Source of the DNA: UBA11663 sp049616325
GTDB taxonomy: Bacteria > Bacteroidota > Bacteroidia > Flavobacteriales_D > Sanyastnellaceae
Reading direction: 5' to 3'
Assembly (NCBI GenBank): GCA_049616325.1
Contig: JBMZHG010000007.1
Span: 1-64,000 of the forward strand
Length of the DNA stretch: 64,000 nucleotides
In this document: positions 1 through 9,438 of the stretch, piece after piece
How positions within the stretch are numbered: the stretch's first letter is position 1
How the letters are laid out: every line of letters starts with the position of its first letter
Made by a program: the position numbers and the translations under genes
Notes under the pieces: generated by a model
Seen by the model: only the letters and a program-made list of their open reading frames with translations
Told to the model about the DNA's origin: nothing
The model's database searches: none

Positions 1-272
1 CCTAAAAAAGCCGGGTTGATGCCCGAAGCGTTCCAAGAAGAGTTGAAAGGACTGTTGAAGGCCCCCTCTGGGGTGCTCACGAGGAGGCTGGCTTGGTCGT
101 TGCCAAACACCGCGCTCATGCGATCCGTGGGGTCTTGCATGTCCACGTAAAAACGATACGTGGTAAGACCTGCTGTCACCGCAGGGTACGACTCCACGGT
201 CATGGTGTACTGGGAGAATCCGAGGGAGTGAACGCAACACGCGAGCAGGGCTGCGAAATTCAAATTCTTCAT
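1..272 (-). CDS. Secreted repeat-domain protein, partial (cut by left edge)
   Basis: This is the N-terminal 90 codons of a secreted protein; the rest lies beyond the left edge. The ATG at 272 is followed by a short signal peptide (about residues 1-21, ending in GFSQ). A beta-rich domain then begins (YTMTVESYPAVTAG, later FNSPFNSSWNASGINPAF). This domain is clearly paralogous to both N-terminal domains of the next gene on the same strand (2351-4333), which begin YTLTVES and carry the same block. The function of this domain is not recognised. By analogy with its neighbour it is an extracellular or cell-surface protein. It sits in a run of co-oriented secreted-protein genes. Confidence 0.75.
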   Translation of the reverse strand, partial: MKNLNFAALLACCVHSLGFSQYTMTVESYPAVTAGLTTYRFYVDMQDPTDRMSAVFGNDQASLLVSTPEGAFNSPFNSSWNASGINPAFL

Positions 273-402
273 GGTTGGATTTTGGTTGTGATGCGTGAGC
301 AAAAATGGAAAGGTGATGGAGAAGAATGTCAGGCCAGGAACCTGGAGTTTTCCTGATTGGCAAAACATTCATCCACAACGAACTGCATGGATGACGAAAC
401 AT

Positions 403-2307
403 TCATGGTCCGCAAGCCTGGCCAAACGCAATCAAGAAGTCAAGCAAGTCGCTGAGCTGGACTACCCCGTCGCCGTTGAGGTCGCCGGGACAAAGCGGCA
501 GGCACGACCCGTCGTCGAGCGTGGCGTCGGGCTGGTAGTTGGGGGCACCTGAGTAGGTGCATCCCGTGAGTTCGTCTTCGTCGCAGAGTCCATTGAGGTT
601 GAAGTCGTGGCAAGGTTCGTCGCCCGGACCGCCGCCGGGGTCCCCGCCGGCACTCCAGCTGTCCGGCGTCGTGGCGCAGACATCGAATGTCACCAACGAT
701 CCGAAGTTGGTGCCCGGCGAAAGGTGGGCCAACGTGTCGCCTGAGGCGCGGGTGAGCAAGAGGGCGCCTCCGAAGGCCAGTCCGTCGCCTCCGGTGTCGG
801 TGACGCTCAGGGAATAACATCCCGGAGCGATGCAGGCTTCCTCAACGTACGTGGCGGCTCCGAAGGGGTAGCCGCCCCCAGACCAAACCTCCGCACCTCC
901 GGAATCCTGAACCGACCACGCCGTTTCGTTCCCGAAGAAATCGGTCTCAAGCGTCAACGTCCAGGCGTCGTGGCCGGGGTTGGTCAACACGTGCGTGAGG
1001 GTGTCGTTGTCGGGAAAGTCGTCTTGGGAACCGTCGGCGAGACGGACTTCGAAAGCCCAAGTCGTGAGGTTGCTGGGAAGGAGCACTTCAGGCAGGTGCA
1101 GCTGCGCGGTGGCGCCGGCCGCGACGTCGTCCGGAAACGTGACGGGCGACAACCCCACCCCGTTGACCGACCACGCGACGCGAACGCCGGTTGCGGGGAG
1201 GACGCCTTGGTTTTGGACTTGCAAAACCGGGGCAAACAGGGGCGAACAGACCGACGCTTGCTCGAGCGGAAGGGGTCGAAGGTCCACGTCGACGACCGGC
1301 TCGGCACCCAGGCTTTCGAGCAGCGAAGCGCGGACCGTTTCCAGGCACGTTCGCATGCGGTCGCGCTGCCCAGCGGTGAACGTGTTGCGGCACGACGTGG
1401 GCGTGTAGTCCATGTAGTTCTCGAGCTGGGCGTCCGGGCACGTGCCGCTTGTACAGGTGGTGTTTTCCAACGTCACCGGCGTGTCGCACACCTTGTCTCC
1501 TGCGCTGTTGCAGTTGGTTTCCGGCTCGCAATCGTCGGTGTTGGCAAAGGTGTGGAGCAGACTCAAATGGTGCCCGACCTCGTGTGTGAGCGTTCGATTC
1601 AGCTCCCGTCCCGGCTTGAGTGTGCCCACCGTCCCAAACGCGTTGAACAGCACCGTCACCCCGTCCCGCGCGTCGCCGGTCGGCCCGGTGTACGCAAAGC
1701 CCTGCACGCCGTACAACCCGTCGTTGCCATTGATTTCCGGCACGACGAACACGTTGAGGTAGTCCTCGCCGTACCACGTCGTGAGCGACTTGACCGCCAC
1801 CTCGTCGGCACCGGGAAGAAAGGTGGAGGATTGAATGCCGTCCTCGGCAAATCCCGGCACGCTGGTGCCATCCACCCGCACAATCCCCGTGGTGGGCGCC
1901 CCTGCCGGGGTGCGCTTGGCAAGCGCAAACTCCACTCGTACGTCCACCCCCAGGCCGTCGCCGTTGGTCCCAGCCACCTTTCGAAAGTCCTCGTTCAACG
2001 CGGTGATCGCCGACAAAACCTGCGCATCGCTGATGTTTTCTTCTTCGCCTGTTGGCGACCCTCTGTGCAACACGTGAACCACCACAGGCACCTCAAGTAC
2101 GTCGAGCGAATCCAAGACTGAAAGTGCACCCGCCCGACTCTCCCAAACCGAGTCCAGCCACGCCACCCCCAGCGCGTATTCGGGAGACAAACCGACCAGT
2201 TCGCCGTGTGCGCCGTCGTGTCCGCAAGGGGGGAGGCCCATGGGGGTTTGGGCGAAGCAGGCGGAAAGCACGCCCCAACAAGTGAAGAGGGACGCAGCGC
2301 GGGCCAC
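403..2307 (-). CDS. Secreted M43 (pappalysin-type) zinc metalloprotease with dockerin-like C-terminus
   Basis: Likely an extracellular zinc endopeptidase of family M43. Visible in order: a signal peptide ending SACFAQ, a catalytic domain with the zinc motif HEVGHHLSLLH, a downstream NYMDYTPTSCRNTFTAGQ block (Met-turn plus FT.GQ..RM, the M43 hallmark), a CARDB-like beta domain, a second beta-sandwich domain, then a GCT..A.NY..DA..DDGSC module. It ends in a dockerin-like tail (PGDLNGDGVVQLSDLLDFL). The glycine normally found three residues after the second zinc His is Ser here. Start choice: the frame is open to a TTG at 2349, but a GTG at 2307 has a purine-rich AGGAGG just upstream and gives a clean signal peptide. 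The upstream gene ends at 2351, so the two may be cotranscribed. Confidence 0.85.
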   Translation of the reverse strand: MARAASLFTCWGVLSACFAQTPMGLPPCGHDGAHGELVGLSPEYALGVAWLDSVWESRAGALSVLDSLDVLEVPVVVHVLHRGSPTGEEENISDAQVLSAITALNEDFRKVAGTNGDGLGVDVRVEFALAKRTPAGAPTTGIVRVDGTSVPGFAEDGIQSSTFLPGADEVAVKSLTTWYGEDYLNVFVVPEINGNDGLYGVQGFAYTGPTGDARDGVTVLFNAFGTVGTLKPGRELNRTLTHEVGHHLSLLHTFANTDDCEPETNCNSAGDKVCDTPVTLENTTCTSGTCPDAQLENYMDYTPTSCRNTFTAGQRDRMRTCLETVRASLLESLGAEPVVDVDLRPLPLEQASVCSPLFAPVLQVQNQGVLPATGVRVAWSVNGVGLSPVTFPDDVAAGATAQLHLPEVLLPSNLTTWAFEVRLADGSQDDFPDNDTLTHVLTNPGHDAWTLTLETDFFGNETAWSVQDSGGAEVWSGGGYPFGAATYVEEACIAPGCYSLSVTDTGGDGLAFGGALLLTRASGDTLAHLSPGTNFGSLVTFDVCATTPDSWSAGGDPGGGPGDEPCHDFNLNGLCDEDELTGCTYSGAPNYQPDATLDDGSCLPLCPGDLNGDGVVQLSDLLDFLIAFGQACGP

Positions 2308-2350
2308 GTCCCTCCTCCTACGGATCCGGGTGCGTTGAGTGGGGTTCAAA

Positions 2351-4333
2351 TCAATCGCAGTAAACCCCGTACACGATTAAAAAGTTCAGCAGGTCGCTGA
2401 GCTGGACGTGACCGTCGCCGTTCAAGTCGCCCGGACACGTGGAAATGCAGGTGCCGTTGTCCATCGTGGCCAAGGGATCAAAGTTGGGTGCCGTTGGGAA
2501 CGTGCAACCCACCACTTCGTCCGCGTCGCACAAGTCGTTCTGGTTGTAATCGGTGCAGCAATCGGCGGGGTTGCCGACGCAGCTGTCCACGTCGTCGCAG
2601 ATTCCGTCGGCGTCGGCGTCAGAAGTGCAGGTACCCCCGCAGACGCCGAGCGCGTCGAGTTGGTTTCCGTTGCAGTCGCAGTCGCCTTCGGGGATGTCCG
2701 CGCACCCGCACTCGTAAATCTCGCCGGGCCCGTTGCAGATGCCGCACGCGTCAAATGCGCCCACGCAATCGTCCACGTCGTCGCAGATGCCGTCGGCGTC
2801 TTCGTCCGCCGTGCAGTCGCCTCCGCAGACCCCCAAGGCGTCGTTGTACAAGCACGAGCCGTCGTCGGTGTTGGCCGAGGCGTCGAAGTTGCACGCCGCC
2901 TCGTCCGTGCATCCAGGCACTTCGTAAATGCAGGAGTCGTCGTCGTACTGGGCTGAAGCGTCGTAGTTGATTGCCGAATTGTCGGTGCAGCCGCAGGCGT
3001 TGACGGAGCCTTCAGGAGCAAACGTGCCTACCCCGTCGAAATGGAAGGTGTGGATTTGGTCGTTGGCCCCTTCGCCCATTGGAAAGACTTGGACGTTGAG
3101 TTGTCCGGAAAGCGTTCCGGCAGTTGTCACTTGGAGAATGAGCACTTGCAGGTTCTCGTCGGGAGAAGCGTTGCCGGCATCGCTCAGCACAAACCACGAC
3201 GACCCAATGATCATGTCTGCAGCGAGTGCAGTGGCTTGGTCTGTCAAGAAGAACGGGGTGAGCGGTTGTTCAGGGTCTTCCACAATTCCGGGGTCGGCAG
3301 CTGCCGGAATGCCGGAGGTGGCGGCGGGTCCGGTCAACCCAATCGTGGCGTAGGTGTCGTCGGCCATTTCTGGAAACTGGGCAACGAAGGCAGGGTTGAT
3401 GCCCGAGGCGTTCCAAGAGGTGACAAACCCGCTGTTGTAAGCGCCTTCAGGCACGTTGATGTACAAGGGGTTCTCCTCGTTCCCAAAGACGGCACTGAAT
3501 TTGTCCGAAGCATCGACCATGTTCACGAGGAACCGGTAGCGCGTCAGGCCCGGTTGGATCGCCGCAGAGGCTTCCACGGTCAAGGTGTACCCTGGGGCGT
3601 TGTCTTCGGCGCAATTGCAGAAGATGCACGAGCCGTCGTCTTCCGAAGCTTCGCTGCTGTAGTTGCACGCCGCCGGGTCGGTGCACCCTGGCACGGCGAC
3701 GAGTGGGAACGTTCCGGTGCCGTCAAACTCGGTGGAGATTTTGACCTCATCGGCTCCAACCCCGAGCGGAAAGACTTGGTAGTTGATTTGGCCTGAGATC
3801 GCACCCGCGGTGGTGACTTGCATGATGAGCCAGCGACCGTCCACCGGAAGCGCGTTGGCAGCCGTATTCAACACGTACCACGAGGCACCCGTGAGTGTGT
3901 TGACGTTGAGGTTGGTTCCGCCACCAAGAAAATACTGGGTGACCGAGGGTGACAGCGTGTTGTCTTCCACGATGCTTGGGTCCGCCGCGCCTGCGAGTCC
4001 CGACGTGGAGGCCGGTCCAGAAAGCCCGATGGTGGCGTAGCTGTCGTCGGCCAAGTCAGGGAAAGCCGACAAAAAGGCGGGGTTGACGCCTGAGGCGTTC
4101 CAAGACGAGTTGAACGGGCTGTTGAAAATACCTGCAGGGGTGTTGAGGACAAGGTTGTCGATGTCTGTTCCAAACACCGCCGAAAACTTGTCCGTCGGGT
4201 CCTCGGCGTTGACGTAAAATCGGTAGACGGTCCCTCCTTCCCCTACAGCGGGGGCGGACTCGACAGTCAAAGTGTACTGCGCGCGCACTTGGATGGCGAG
4301 CAGGCACAACAAGGCAGTCAGCCCCGTTTTCAT
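2351..4333 (-). CDS. Secreted two-domain repeat protein with DDGSC modules and dockerin-like C-terminus
   Basis: Extracellular protein of unknown function. A signal peptide (MKTGLTALLCLLAIQVRAQ) precedes two copies of a roughly 200-residue domain, each starting YTLTVE and each containing a SWNASG.NPAF block. These are separated and followed by Cys-rich GCTD.AACN....A..DDGSC modules. Acidic type-3-like repeats follow (DADGICDDVD.C, calcium-binding in thrombospondin-like proteins), then a C-terminal PGDLNGDGHVQLSDLLNFL dockerin-like unit ending YGVYCD. In-frame starts exist at 4348 (ATG) and 4357 (GTG); 4333 is preferred because it begins the signal peptide and matches the start of the paralogue at the left edge. 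Probably surface-exposed and calcium-stabilised (inference). Confidence 0.8.
   Translation of the reverse strand: MKTGLTALLCLLAIQVRAQYTLTVESAPAVGEGGTVYRFYVNAEDPTDKFSAVFGTDIDNLVLNTPAGIFNSPFNSSWNASGVNPAFLSAFPDLADDSYATIGLSGPASTSGLAGAADPSIVEDNTLSPSVTQYFLGGGTNLNVNTLTGASWYVLNTAANALPVDGRWLIMQVTTAGAISGQINYQVFPLGVGADEVKISTEFDGTGTFPLVAVPGCTDPAACNYSSEASEDDGSCIFCNCAEDNAPGYTLTVEASAAIQPGLTRYRFLVNMVDASDKFSAVFGNEENPLYINVPEGAYNSGFVTSWNASGINPAFVAQFPEMADDTYATIGLTGPAATSGIPAAADPGIVEDPEQPLTPFFLTDQATALAADMIIGSSWFVLSDAGNASPDENLQVLILQVTTAGTLSGQLNVQVFPMGEGANDQIHTFHFDGVGTFAPEGSVNACGCTDNSAINYDASAQYDDDSCIYEVPGCTDEAACNFDASANTDDGSCLYNDALGVCGGDCTADEDADGICDDVDDCVGAFDACGICNGPGEIYECGCADIPEGDCDCNGNQLDALGVCGGTCTSDADADGICDDVDSCVGNPADCCTDYNQNDLCDADEVVGCTFPTAPNFDPLATMDNGTCISTCPGDLNGDGHVQLSDLLNFLIVYGVYCD
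3005..3589 (-). repeat. Second copy of the YTLTVE domain within the 2351-4333 gene
   Basis: Internal duplicate of the domain at 3700-4276 and of the truncated copy at 1-209. All three share a YT.TVE start, YRF.V, D..SAVFG, SWNASG.NPAF and, where visible, DD.YATIGL.GPA. Boundaries are approximate and were set by eye. Confidence 0.7.
3700..4276 (-). repeat. First copy of the YTLTVE domain within the 2351-4333 gene
   Basis: N-terminal copy of the duplicated domain, directly after the signal peptide and ending before the first GCTD module. It is closest to the left-edge copy (FNSPFNSSWNASG in both). Similarity is also visible at the DNA level around 4080-4150 and 10-60. Confidence 0.7.
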
Positions 4334-4532
4334 TCGGTTAGATTGCATCACATTCACAGTTTACGAGAGTAATATATGTACACCCACAAACCCCACCAAC
4401 CTTTTATATTCTTATATGAACATTAAATTTTATTCGACGAAAAACCGATTTGGAGGCATGAAGCAATCTGCCAAGGTGGCTGGGGTGGCGAGTGAGGTTT
4501 TGGAAGTACTTTGCACACTCCAACACACTTCC

Positions 4533-6092
4533 ATGAAAAATTTGATTTCTACCGCCTTGTTGTCACGTGTCAGTCGCGTTGCGTGGGGCATTTTTTTGGC
4601 GCTGGGAACGGTTGCCTCGTCTTACGGACAGCTCACGGGTTACACCGCGGAATTGGACACCATGCTTTGGGAAACTGAGGCGGGCGACCCGCTTGAAGGT
4701 TTGGCCTACTACGGGGTGTACAAGGTGTATGCCAACTTGACCAGCCCCGAGGATGTCGTGAGTGCCGTGTATTCCGACATGGAGGCCCTGGGAACACCCG
4801 AGATGGGGATTGATGCGCCGTGTGGATGTGCCAATGCGGCCAACACGTCGGTGTCTGTCGACGCCAGCAACAACCCGGCGTTCTTTTCTGCTTTCCCGGA
4901 GTACGAATACGATTCGTTTTGGACCATTGGCGTGGAAACGTCAGAAGACCCCGGCCAATTGCCGAGCAGCATTGGAATGGGCATGCCGACCGACTTGTGT
5001 GCAGGGACGAACATTGTCAACGGGACCATTTACATTACAGGCACCGAAGGAGACTGGCCCGTCAATGCGTTGGCTGGAGAGGATTTGAAGGTTTTGATCG
5101 CGCGAGTGACCACGTGCAGCGACTTCACCCTCCAGGCGTGCACGCAGGTGTTCGTTGGCGGGTCCCAAGACAGTGTGCAACAAATCTGTCCGGAACCCCT
5201 TTTGGTGCTGCACCAAGGCTGCACCGAAGAGGGTGCTTGCAACTACAACCCCAACGCCACCACGGACGACGACTCGTGTGTGTTTGACGACGGCGTGTAT
5301 GGCTGCGACGGGGAATGCTTCAACGACGAAGACGGCGACGGCATCTGCGATGAAAACGAAATTGCAGGGTGCACCGGAAAGGGCGCCTGCAACTACAACC
5401 CTGACGCTACGGACGACGACGAGTCGTGCTTTTACCCCGGCGACTCGTGCGACGACACGTTTGACCTGACGGTGGGCGACGTGATTCAAGACAACTGCAC
5501 GTGTCAAGGCTACAGCTGCTACGACGAGACGGCCTGCAACTTCAGCACGGAAGGAATCGAGGACAACACCGTTTGTTCTTACATCACGCAGTACGAGATT
5601 TCTGGCAACGCGGATCCCTACTCCCAAACCCTGCAAGTCTACACGTACACCAACACGGCTGGAAGCTCGTACGAGTGGACGGTCATCGGGGGGGACATCC
5701 TCGAAGGCAACGGCACGAACGAGATCAGCATTGTGTGGAACGTGGGTGGTCCTGGTTCGGTGTGCGTGACGGAGACAAACTCGGAAGGATGTTCAGGCGA
5801 CGAGGTGTGCTTCATTGTGGACGTCAACCTCAGCTCGGTCAACGAGATGCTCGACGGCACGTTGGAAGTGTTCCCGGTGCCAGCGGTGGACAACCTGCAT
5901 GTGATTTGGACAGGCCCTACGCTCGACAACGCATTCGTGACGCTTCGTGACGCGGCGGGCCGTGTGGTTCAGCTCCAGCAAGTGGGAGAGCGCGACGTGG
6001 TGGACGTGTCGGGATTGAGTGCGGGATCTTACGTGATGGAATTCACGGTGCCTGCGCGCGGTTCCATCCAGCGTCGCATCGTCATTCAGTAA
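4533..6092 (+). CDS. T9SS type A sorting domain-containing secreted protein
   Basis: Secreted protein of about 519 residues, probable cargo of the Bacteroidota type IX secretion system. The ATG at 4533 starts a signal peptide (about residues 1-30, ending SSYGQ). An unrecognised beta-rich N-terminal region follows, then three Cys modules (GCTEEGACNYNPNATTDDDS and two relatives), and a PKD-like domain (SSYEWTVIGGDILEGNGTNE). The C-terminal type A sorting domain runs from LEVFPVPAVDNLHV to the end, with GRVV, V.DVSGLSAGSYV and a final RRIVIQ. It is divergent from the gene at 2351-4333. The frame stays open further upstream, but nothing there looks coding. A likely terminator follows at 6116-6142. 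Confidence 0.85.
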   Translation: MKNLISTALLSRVSRVAWGIFLALGTVASSYGQLTGYTAELDTMLWETEAGDPLEGLAYYGVYKVYANLTSPEDVVSAVYSDMEALGTPEMGIDAPCGCANAANTSVSVDASNNPAFFSAFPEYEYDSFWTIGVETSEDPGQLPSSIGMGMPTDLCAGTNIVNGTIYITGTEGDWPVNALAGEDLKVLIARVTTCSDFTLQACTQVFVGGSQDSVQQICPEPLLVLHQGCTEEGACNYNPNATTDDDSCVFDDGVYGCDGECFNDEDGDGICDENEIAGCTGKGACNYNPDATDDDESCFYPGDSCDDTFDLTVGDVIQDNCTCQGYSCYDETACNFSTEGIEDNTVCSYITQYEISGNADPYSQTLQVYTYTNTAGSSYEWTVIGGDILEGNGTNEISIVWNVGGPGSVCVTETNSEGCSGDEVCFIVDVNLSSVNEMLDGTLEVFPVPAVDNLHVIWTGPTLDNAFVTLRDAAGRVVQLQQVGERDVVDVSGLSAGSYVMEFTVPARGSIQRRIVIQ

Positions 6093-6115
6093 ACCAAGGC
6101 GACTTTGAATTGAGG

Positions 6116-6142
6116 CAGGGCGCTCCCACATGGGGCGCCCTG
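6116..6142 (+). terminator. Likely terminator between the T9SS cargo gene and dnaE-like gene
   Basis: Perfect 8-bp inverted repeat CAGGGCGC ... GCGCCCTG around an 11-base loop, followed on the plus strand by TTTG. It lies 24 bases after the stop at 6092 and before the convergent gene that ends at 6157. The U-tract is short, so this is a candidate only. Confidence 0.55.
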
Positions 6143-6156
6143 TTTGCGTTGGGCCT

Positions 6157-9100
6157 TCAGGGCGATGCTGGCGGGGCCACGGCTCCTCGGAAGCCGGGGG
6201 CGGTAGCGCTTTTGGGGGGCTGTCGGCGGCGGTTGGAAAGGCCGCTGTCGAGGCCGGCGGGCAGGACCCCGTTTTCGGCGTAGCGGGGGTCGGGGAGGGT
6301 CGCGAGGCGTTCCATGCGCTGGGCATCGACGTTGAGGCAGCCGTAGGATTCAGAGACGGTGCCCCGCACCGCGTACACGCCCCGGCCTCGGAACGGGAAG
6401 TCGCGCGCGACGCCGGGAAAGTGCACGGTGTCGAGCCAGGCGCCTTCGAGGTCGACGAAGCATCCGAAGCACATTCGCTCGCCCTTGGCGGTGGCGGTTT
6501 CTTTGACGGTGACCAGGTGGCCGACGACGGTGACGACGTCGCCGATGCGGTCGGGGAGGTCGCGGGCGAGCACGCCGCTGCGGACGACGGCCTTGGCTTC
6601 TTCGGTCAGCAACAGGAAAGGCGAACAGAGTGGGAAGCCGAGCAGTTCCCACTCGTCGAAGGCGTCCGCGAGCGGCGCGGCGTCGAGCGGCGGCAGGACG
6701 TAGGTGCGCGGCTTGGGGGGCGGGAACAGCTCGCCGGTGCCGGCGCCGGATTGGGCGGGCAGGGCGCGCCTTCCGGCCAGGAGGTCCGCCACGTGGCCGG
6801 GGCTGGTCCCGGGCCGCGCCGTGCTCGAACCGCCCTGGGCTTCTGCGGCGAGCAGGAAATGGGCCTCCCACAGCAGCACGTGCTTGGTGGCTCCCGTGAA
6901 GCGCAGGGCCCCCACCCGAATCAGGATGGTTAGCTGCTCGAGCGACGGCGCGATGCGCTCAACGAGGTCGACCAGGGAGGTGAAGGGTCCGCCTTCGGCC
7001 CGGGCTCGTTCAAGGGAGGCGACGGTCGCGCCGTTGAGGTCCTTGACGAGGTTGAAGCCCAGGGTGAGGGTTTGGGAGTGGGGGTCGGCGACGGCCAAGG
7101 CGCCCACGGTGTTGACGCACGGCGCTTCGACTCGGGCGCCGAGCATGCGGGCTTCGTGCACGTAGAATTCGGTCCGGTAGAACCCGCCGAAGTTGTTGAT
7201 GCACGCGCACATGTATTCGAGGGGGAAGTGGACCTTGAGAAACAGACTTTGGTAGCTCTCGACCGCGTACGAGGCGGAGTGGCCTTTGGCGAAGGCGTAA
7301 CCGGCGAAGCTTTCCATTTGGCGCCAAACCTCACGCACCAAATCCGGAGCATGCCCTTTCGCCACGGCCTTGGTGTGGAAGGCGTCCCGCGCCTTGGCAA
7401 ACTCTTCCCGCGACCGGAACTTCCCGCTCATGCCGCGCCGCAACACGTCGGCTTCGCCGAGGTCGAGGCCTGCGAACCGGTGCGCCACCTTGATCACGTC
7501 CTCTTGGTACACCATGACTCCGTACGTCTCGGGCATGAGGTGGAGCAGGACGGGATGGGCGTCGGCGCGCCGGGCCGGGTCGCGATGCCTTTCGATGTAC
7601 GCCTGCATCATCCCGCTTCGCGACACCCCGGGCCGAATCACGGAGCTCGCCGCCACCAAGCCCAGGTAGTCGTCGACTTGGAGTTTGCGCATGAGCATGC
7701 GCATGGCGGGCGACTCCACGTAGAAGCACCCGGTGGCGCGGGCTTCCCGAAGCATGGCGCGAACACCTTCGTCCGCTTTGAACCGCCGCATGTCATGGAT
7801 GTCAATCTCTGCGGCGGTTTCCGGATCTCGGGCGCGCACCATCTCCAGCGCATCCTTGATTTTGCCGAGCCCGCGCTGGCTCAGGATGTCAAACTTGTGC
7901 AGCCCCACATCCTCGGCGACGACCATGTCAAACATGACCGTCCGCAGCCCCTTTGGCGGCATGAACAGCGCCCCGTAGCGGTGGATGTCGTCGTGGGCGA
8001 TGAGCACTCCGCACGCGTGGAGGGTGAGGCTGCTGGGAAAATCCCGAATCACCGCCGCGTACTTCAACACCACGGTTTCCATCTCGCCCAGTTGGTTGGG
8101 GTTGAATTTGCCGGCGGCGAGGGCGTCGATTTCGTGTTTGGGCAACCCCATGACCTTGCCCAACTCCCGCACGGCGGCGCGGTACTGAAACGTGTTGTAG
8201 GCGGCGAGCAGCGCCACGTTGGGGAAGCGCTGGAACATGTACGCCACCACGTCGTCGCGGTCCGTCCACGAGAAGTCGATGTCGAAGTCGGGCGGGTTGG
8301 CGCGGTAGAGGTTGAGGAAGCGCTCGAAGTAGAGGTCGAGTTCAATCGGGTCGACGTCGGTGATGCGCAGCAGGTACGCGACAAGGCTGTTCGCCCCGCT
8401 GCCCCGCCCCACGTGGAAATAGCCTCGGCTGCGCGCGTAGCTCGTGATGTCCCAATTGATGAGGAAATACGCGAGGAAGCCCTGCTTGCGAATCAACCCG
8501 ATTTCGTGTTCCATTCGCTCCAGCACCGCGTCGTCGTGGTCCGGATAGCGGTAGGCCAAACCCTCAGCGCACAACGCCCGCACCAACGCCTCGTCTTCGT
8601 CTTCGCTGCCTGTGTATGTGTGCGGGTTGTTGTGCAGGCGCCCCTCGGGCGGCTCGGGCAGTTCCATCGAACAGCCTTCGAGCAACGTCTCGGCCCGCGC
8701 CACCAGCTCCGGCATCTCGGCGTACGCCGCCCGCAGCTCTTCCGGGGCTCGGAAACAATCCCGCGGGTCGCCACACTCCGCGTTGTCGAGTCGGCTCAGG
8801 AGCGTGTTGAGGTCGACGGCGCGCAACAGCCGGTGCGTGTTCCAGTCCCGTTTGCAGGTGAACGTTGCGGTCGACAGCGCCACGAGGCGGGACGCCAGGT
8901 CCGGGTCTTGGTCGACTCGCGCGAGGCGCACGGCCGGAATCTCCCAGGCCTGCACGCCCACCCATTCGTCGGTGCCGAGGGGCGCCTCGTCTTTGAGGCG
9001 CCCGTGCCACGCGGCCCAGGGGTAGATTGCGGCGACGCCGGCGGCACGGACGTTCTCGGGAAGGCGTGCAGGGAAGGGATTGCCCGCCAAGTTCAGGTCG

Positions 9101-9369
9101 GAAAACCACCGGCACAGGACTGCGTACCCCGTGGCGTCGCGGGCCAGGGCCACGAACCTCCGCGCGTTGCCGTTCCGCACGTCAATCCCCAGCACGGGCG
9201 CCACCCCAAACCCCTTCGCCCTTCGCACAAAATCCCAGTTCGCCGAGGTCGTCCCCACGTCCGTCAACGCCACGCGCGTCACGCCCGACGCCTGCGCCCA
9301 CGACAAGATGTCGGCGACGGACAGGACGCCGTAGCGCAGGCTGAATCGGCTGTGGGTGTTCAGGTACAC
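6157..9369 (-). CDS. dnaE2: DnaE-like second DNA polymerase III alpha subunit (probable translesion/mutasome polymerase)
   Basis: C-family DNA polymerase of 1070 residues, much shorter than the replicative DnaE of this phylum (about 1,400-1,500 residues as known for the family). It starts GTG-Tyr-Leu with a PHP domain (MYLNTHSRFSLRYG) in which usual metal ligands are lost (ALTDVGTT where ALTDHGN is typical), so PHP activity is doubtful. The polymerase core is intact: GRGSGA near residue 323 and the catalytic PDFDIDF near residue 360, then HACGVLIAH and LRRGMSGKF. An OB-fold lies near residue 945. A degenerate TGELF near residue 878 occupies the area where a beta-clamp motif would be expected. 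It is the last gene of the dinB-SRAP-dnaE operon, 69 bp after the SRAP gene. Role inferred: damage tolerance. The symbol is used for type, by analogy. Confidence 0.88.
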   Translation of the reverse strand: MYLNTHSRFSLRYGVLSVADILSWAQASGVTRVALTDVGTTSANWDFVRRAKGFGVAPVLGIDVRNGNARRFVALARDATGYAVLCRWFSDLNLAGNPFPARLPENVRAAGVAAIYPWAAWHGRLKDEAPLGTDEWVGVQAWEIPAVRLARVDQDPDLASRLVALSTATFTCKRDWNTHRLLRAVDLNTLLSRLDNAECGDPRDCFRAPEELRAAYAEMPELVARAETLLEGCSMELPEPPEGRLHNNPHTYTGSEDEDEALVRALCAEGLAYRYPDHDDAVLERMEHEIGLIRKQGFLAYFLINWDITSYARSRGYFHVGRGSGANSLVAYLLRITDVDPIELDLYFERFLNLYRANPPDFDIDFSWTDRDDVVAYMFQRFPNVALLAAYNTFQYRAAVRELGKVMGLPKHEIDALAAGKFNPNQLGEMETVVLKYAAVIRDFPSSLTLHACGVLIAHDDIHRYGALFMPPKGLRTVMFDMVVAEDVGLHKFDILSQRGLGKIKDALEMVRARDPETAAEIDIHDMRRFKADEGVRAMLREARATGCFYVESPAMRMLMRKLQVDDYLGLVAASSVIRPGVSRSGMMQAYIERHRDPARRADAHPVLLHLMPETYGVMVYQEDVIKVAHRFAGLDLGEADVLRRGMSGKFRSREEFAKARDAFHTKAVAKGHAPDLVREVWRQMESFAGYAFAKGHSASYAVESYQSLFLKVHFPLEYMCACINNFGGFYRTEFYVHEARMLGARVEAPCVNTVGALAVADPHSQTLTLGFNLVKDLNGATVASLERARAEGGPFTSLVDLVERIAPSLEQLTILIRVGALRFTGATKHVLLWEAHFLLAAEAQGGSSTARPGTSPGHVADLLAGRRALPAQSGAGTGELFPPPKPRTYVLPPLDAAPLADAFDEWELLGFPLCSPFLLLTEEAKAVVRSGVLARDLPDRIGDVVTVVGHLVTVKETATAKGERMCFGCFVDLEGAWLDTVHFPGVARDFPFRGRGVYAVRGTVSESYGCLNVDAQRMERLATLPDPRYAENGVLPAGLDSGLSNRRRQPPKSATAPGFRGAVAPPASP

Positions 9370-9438
9370 GGCTCAGAACAAAGTGAGGGGTTTGGAGTGG
9401 GGGCGGAAGGCGGAAGCGAGGCCAGTCGGCCGGCGGGC

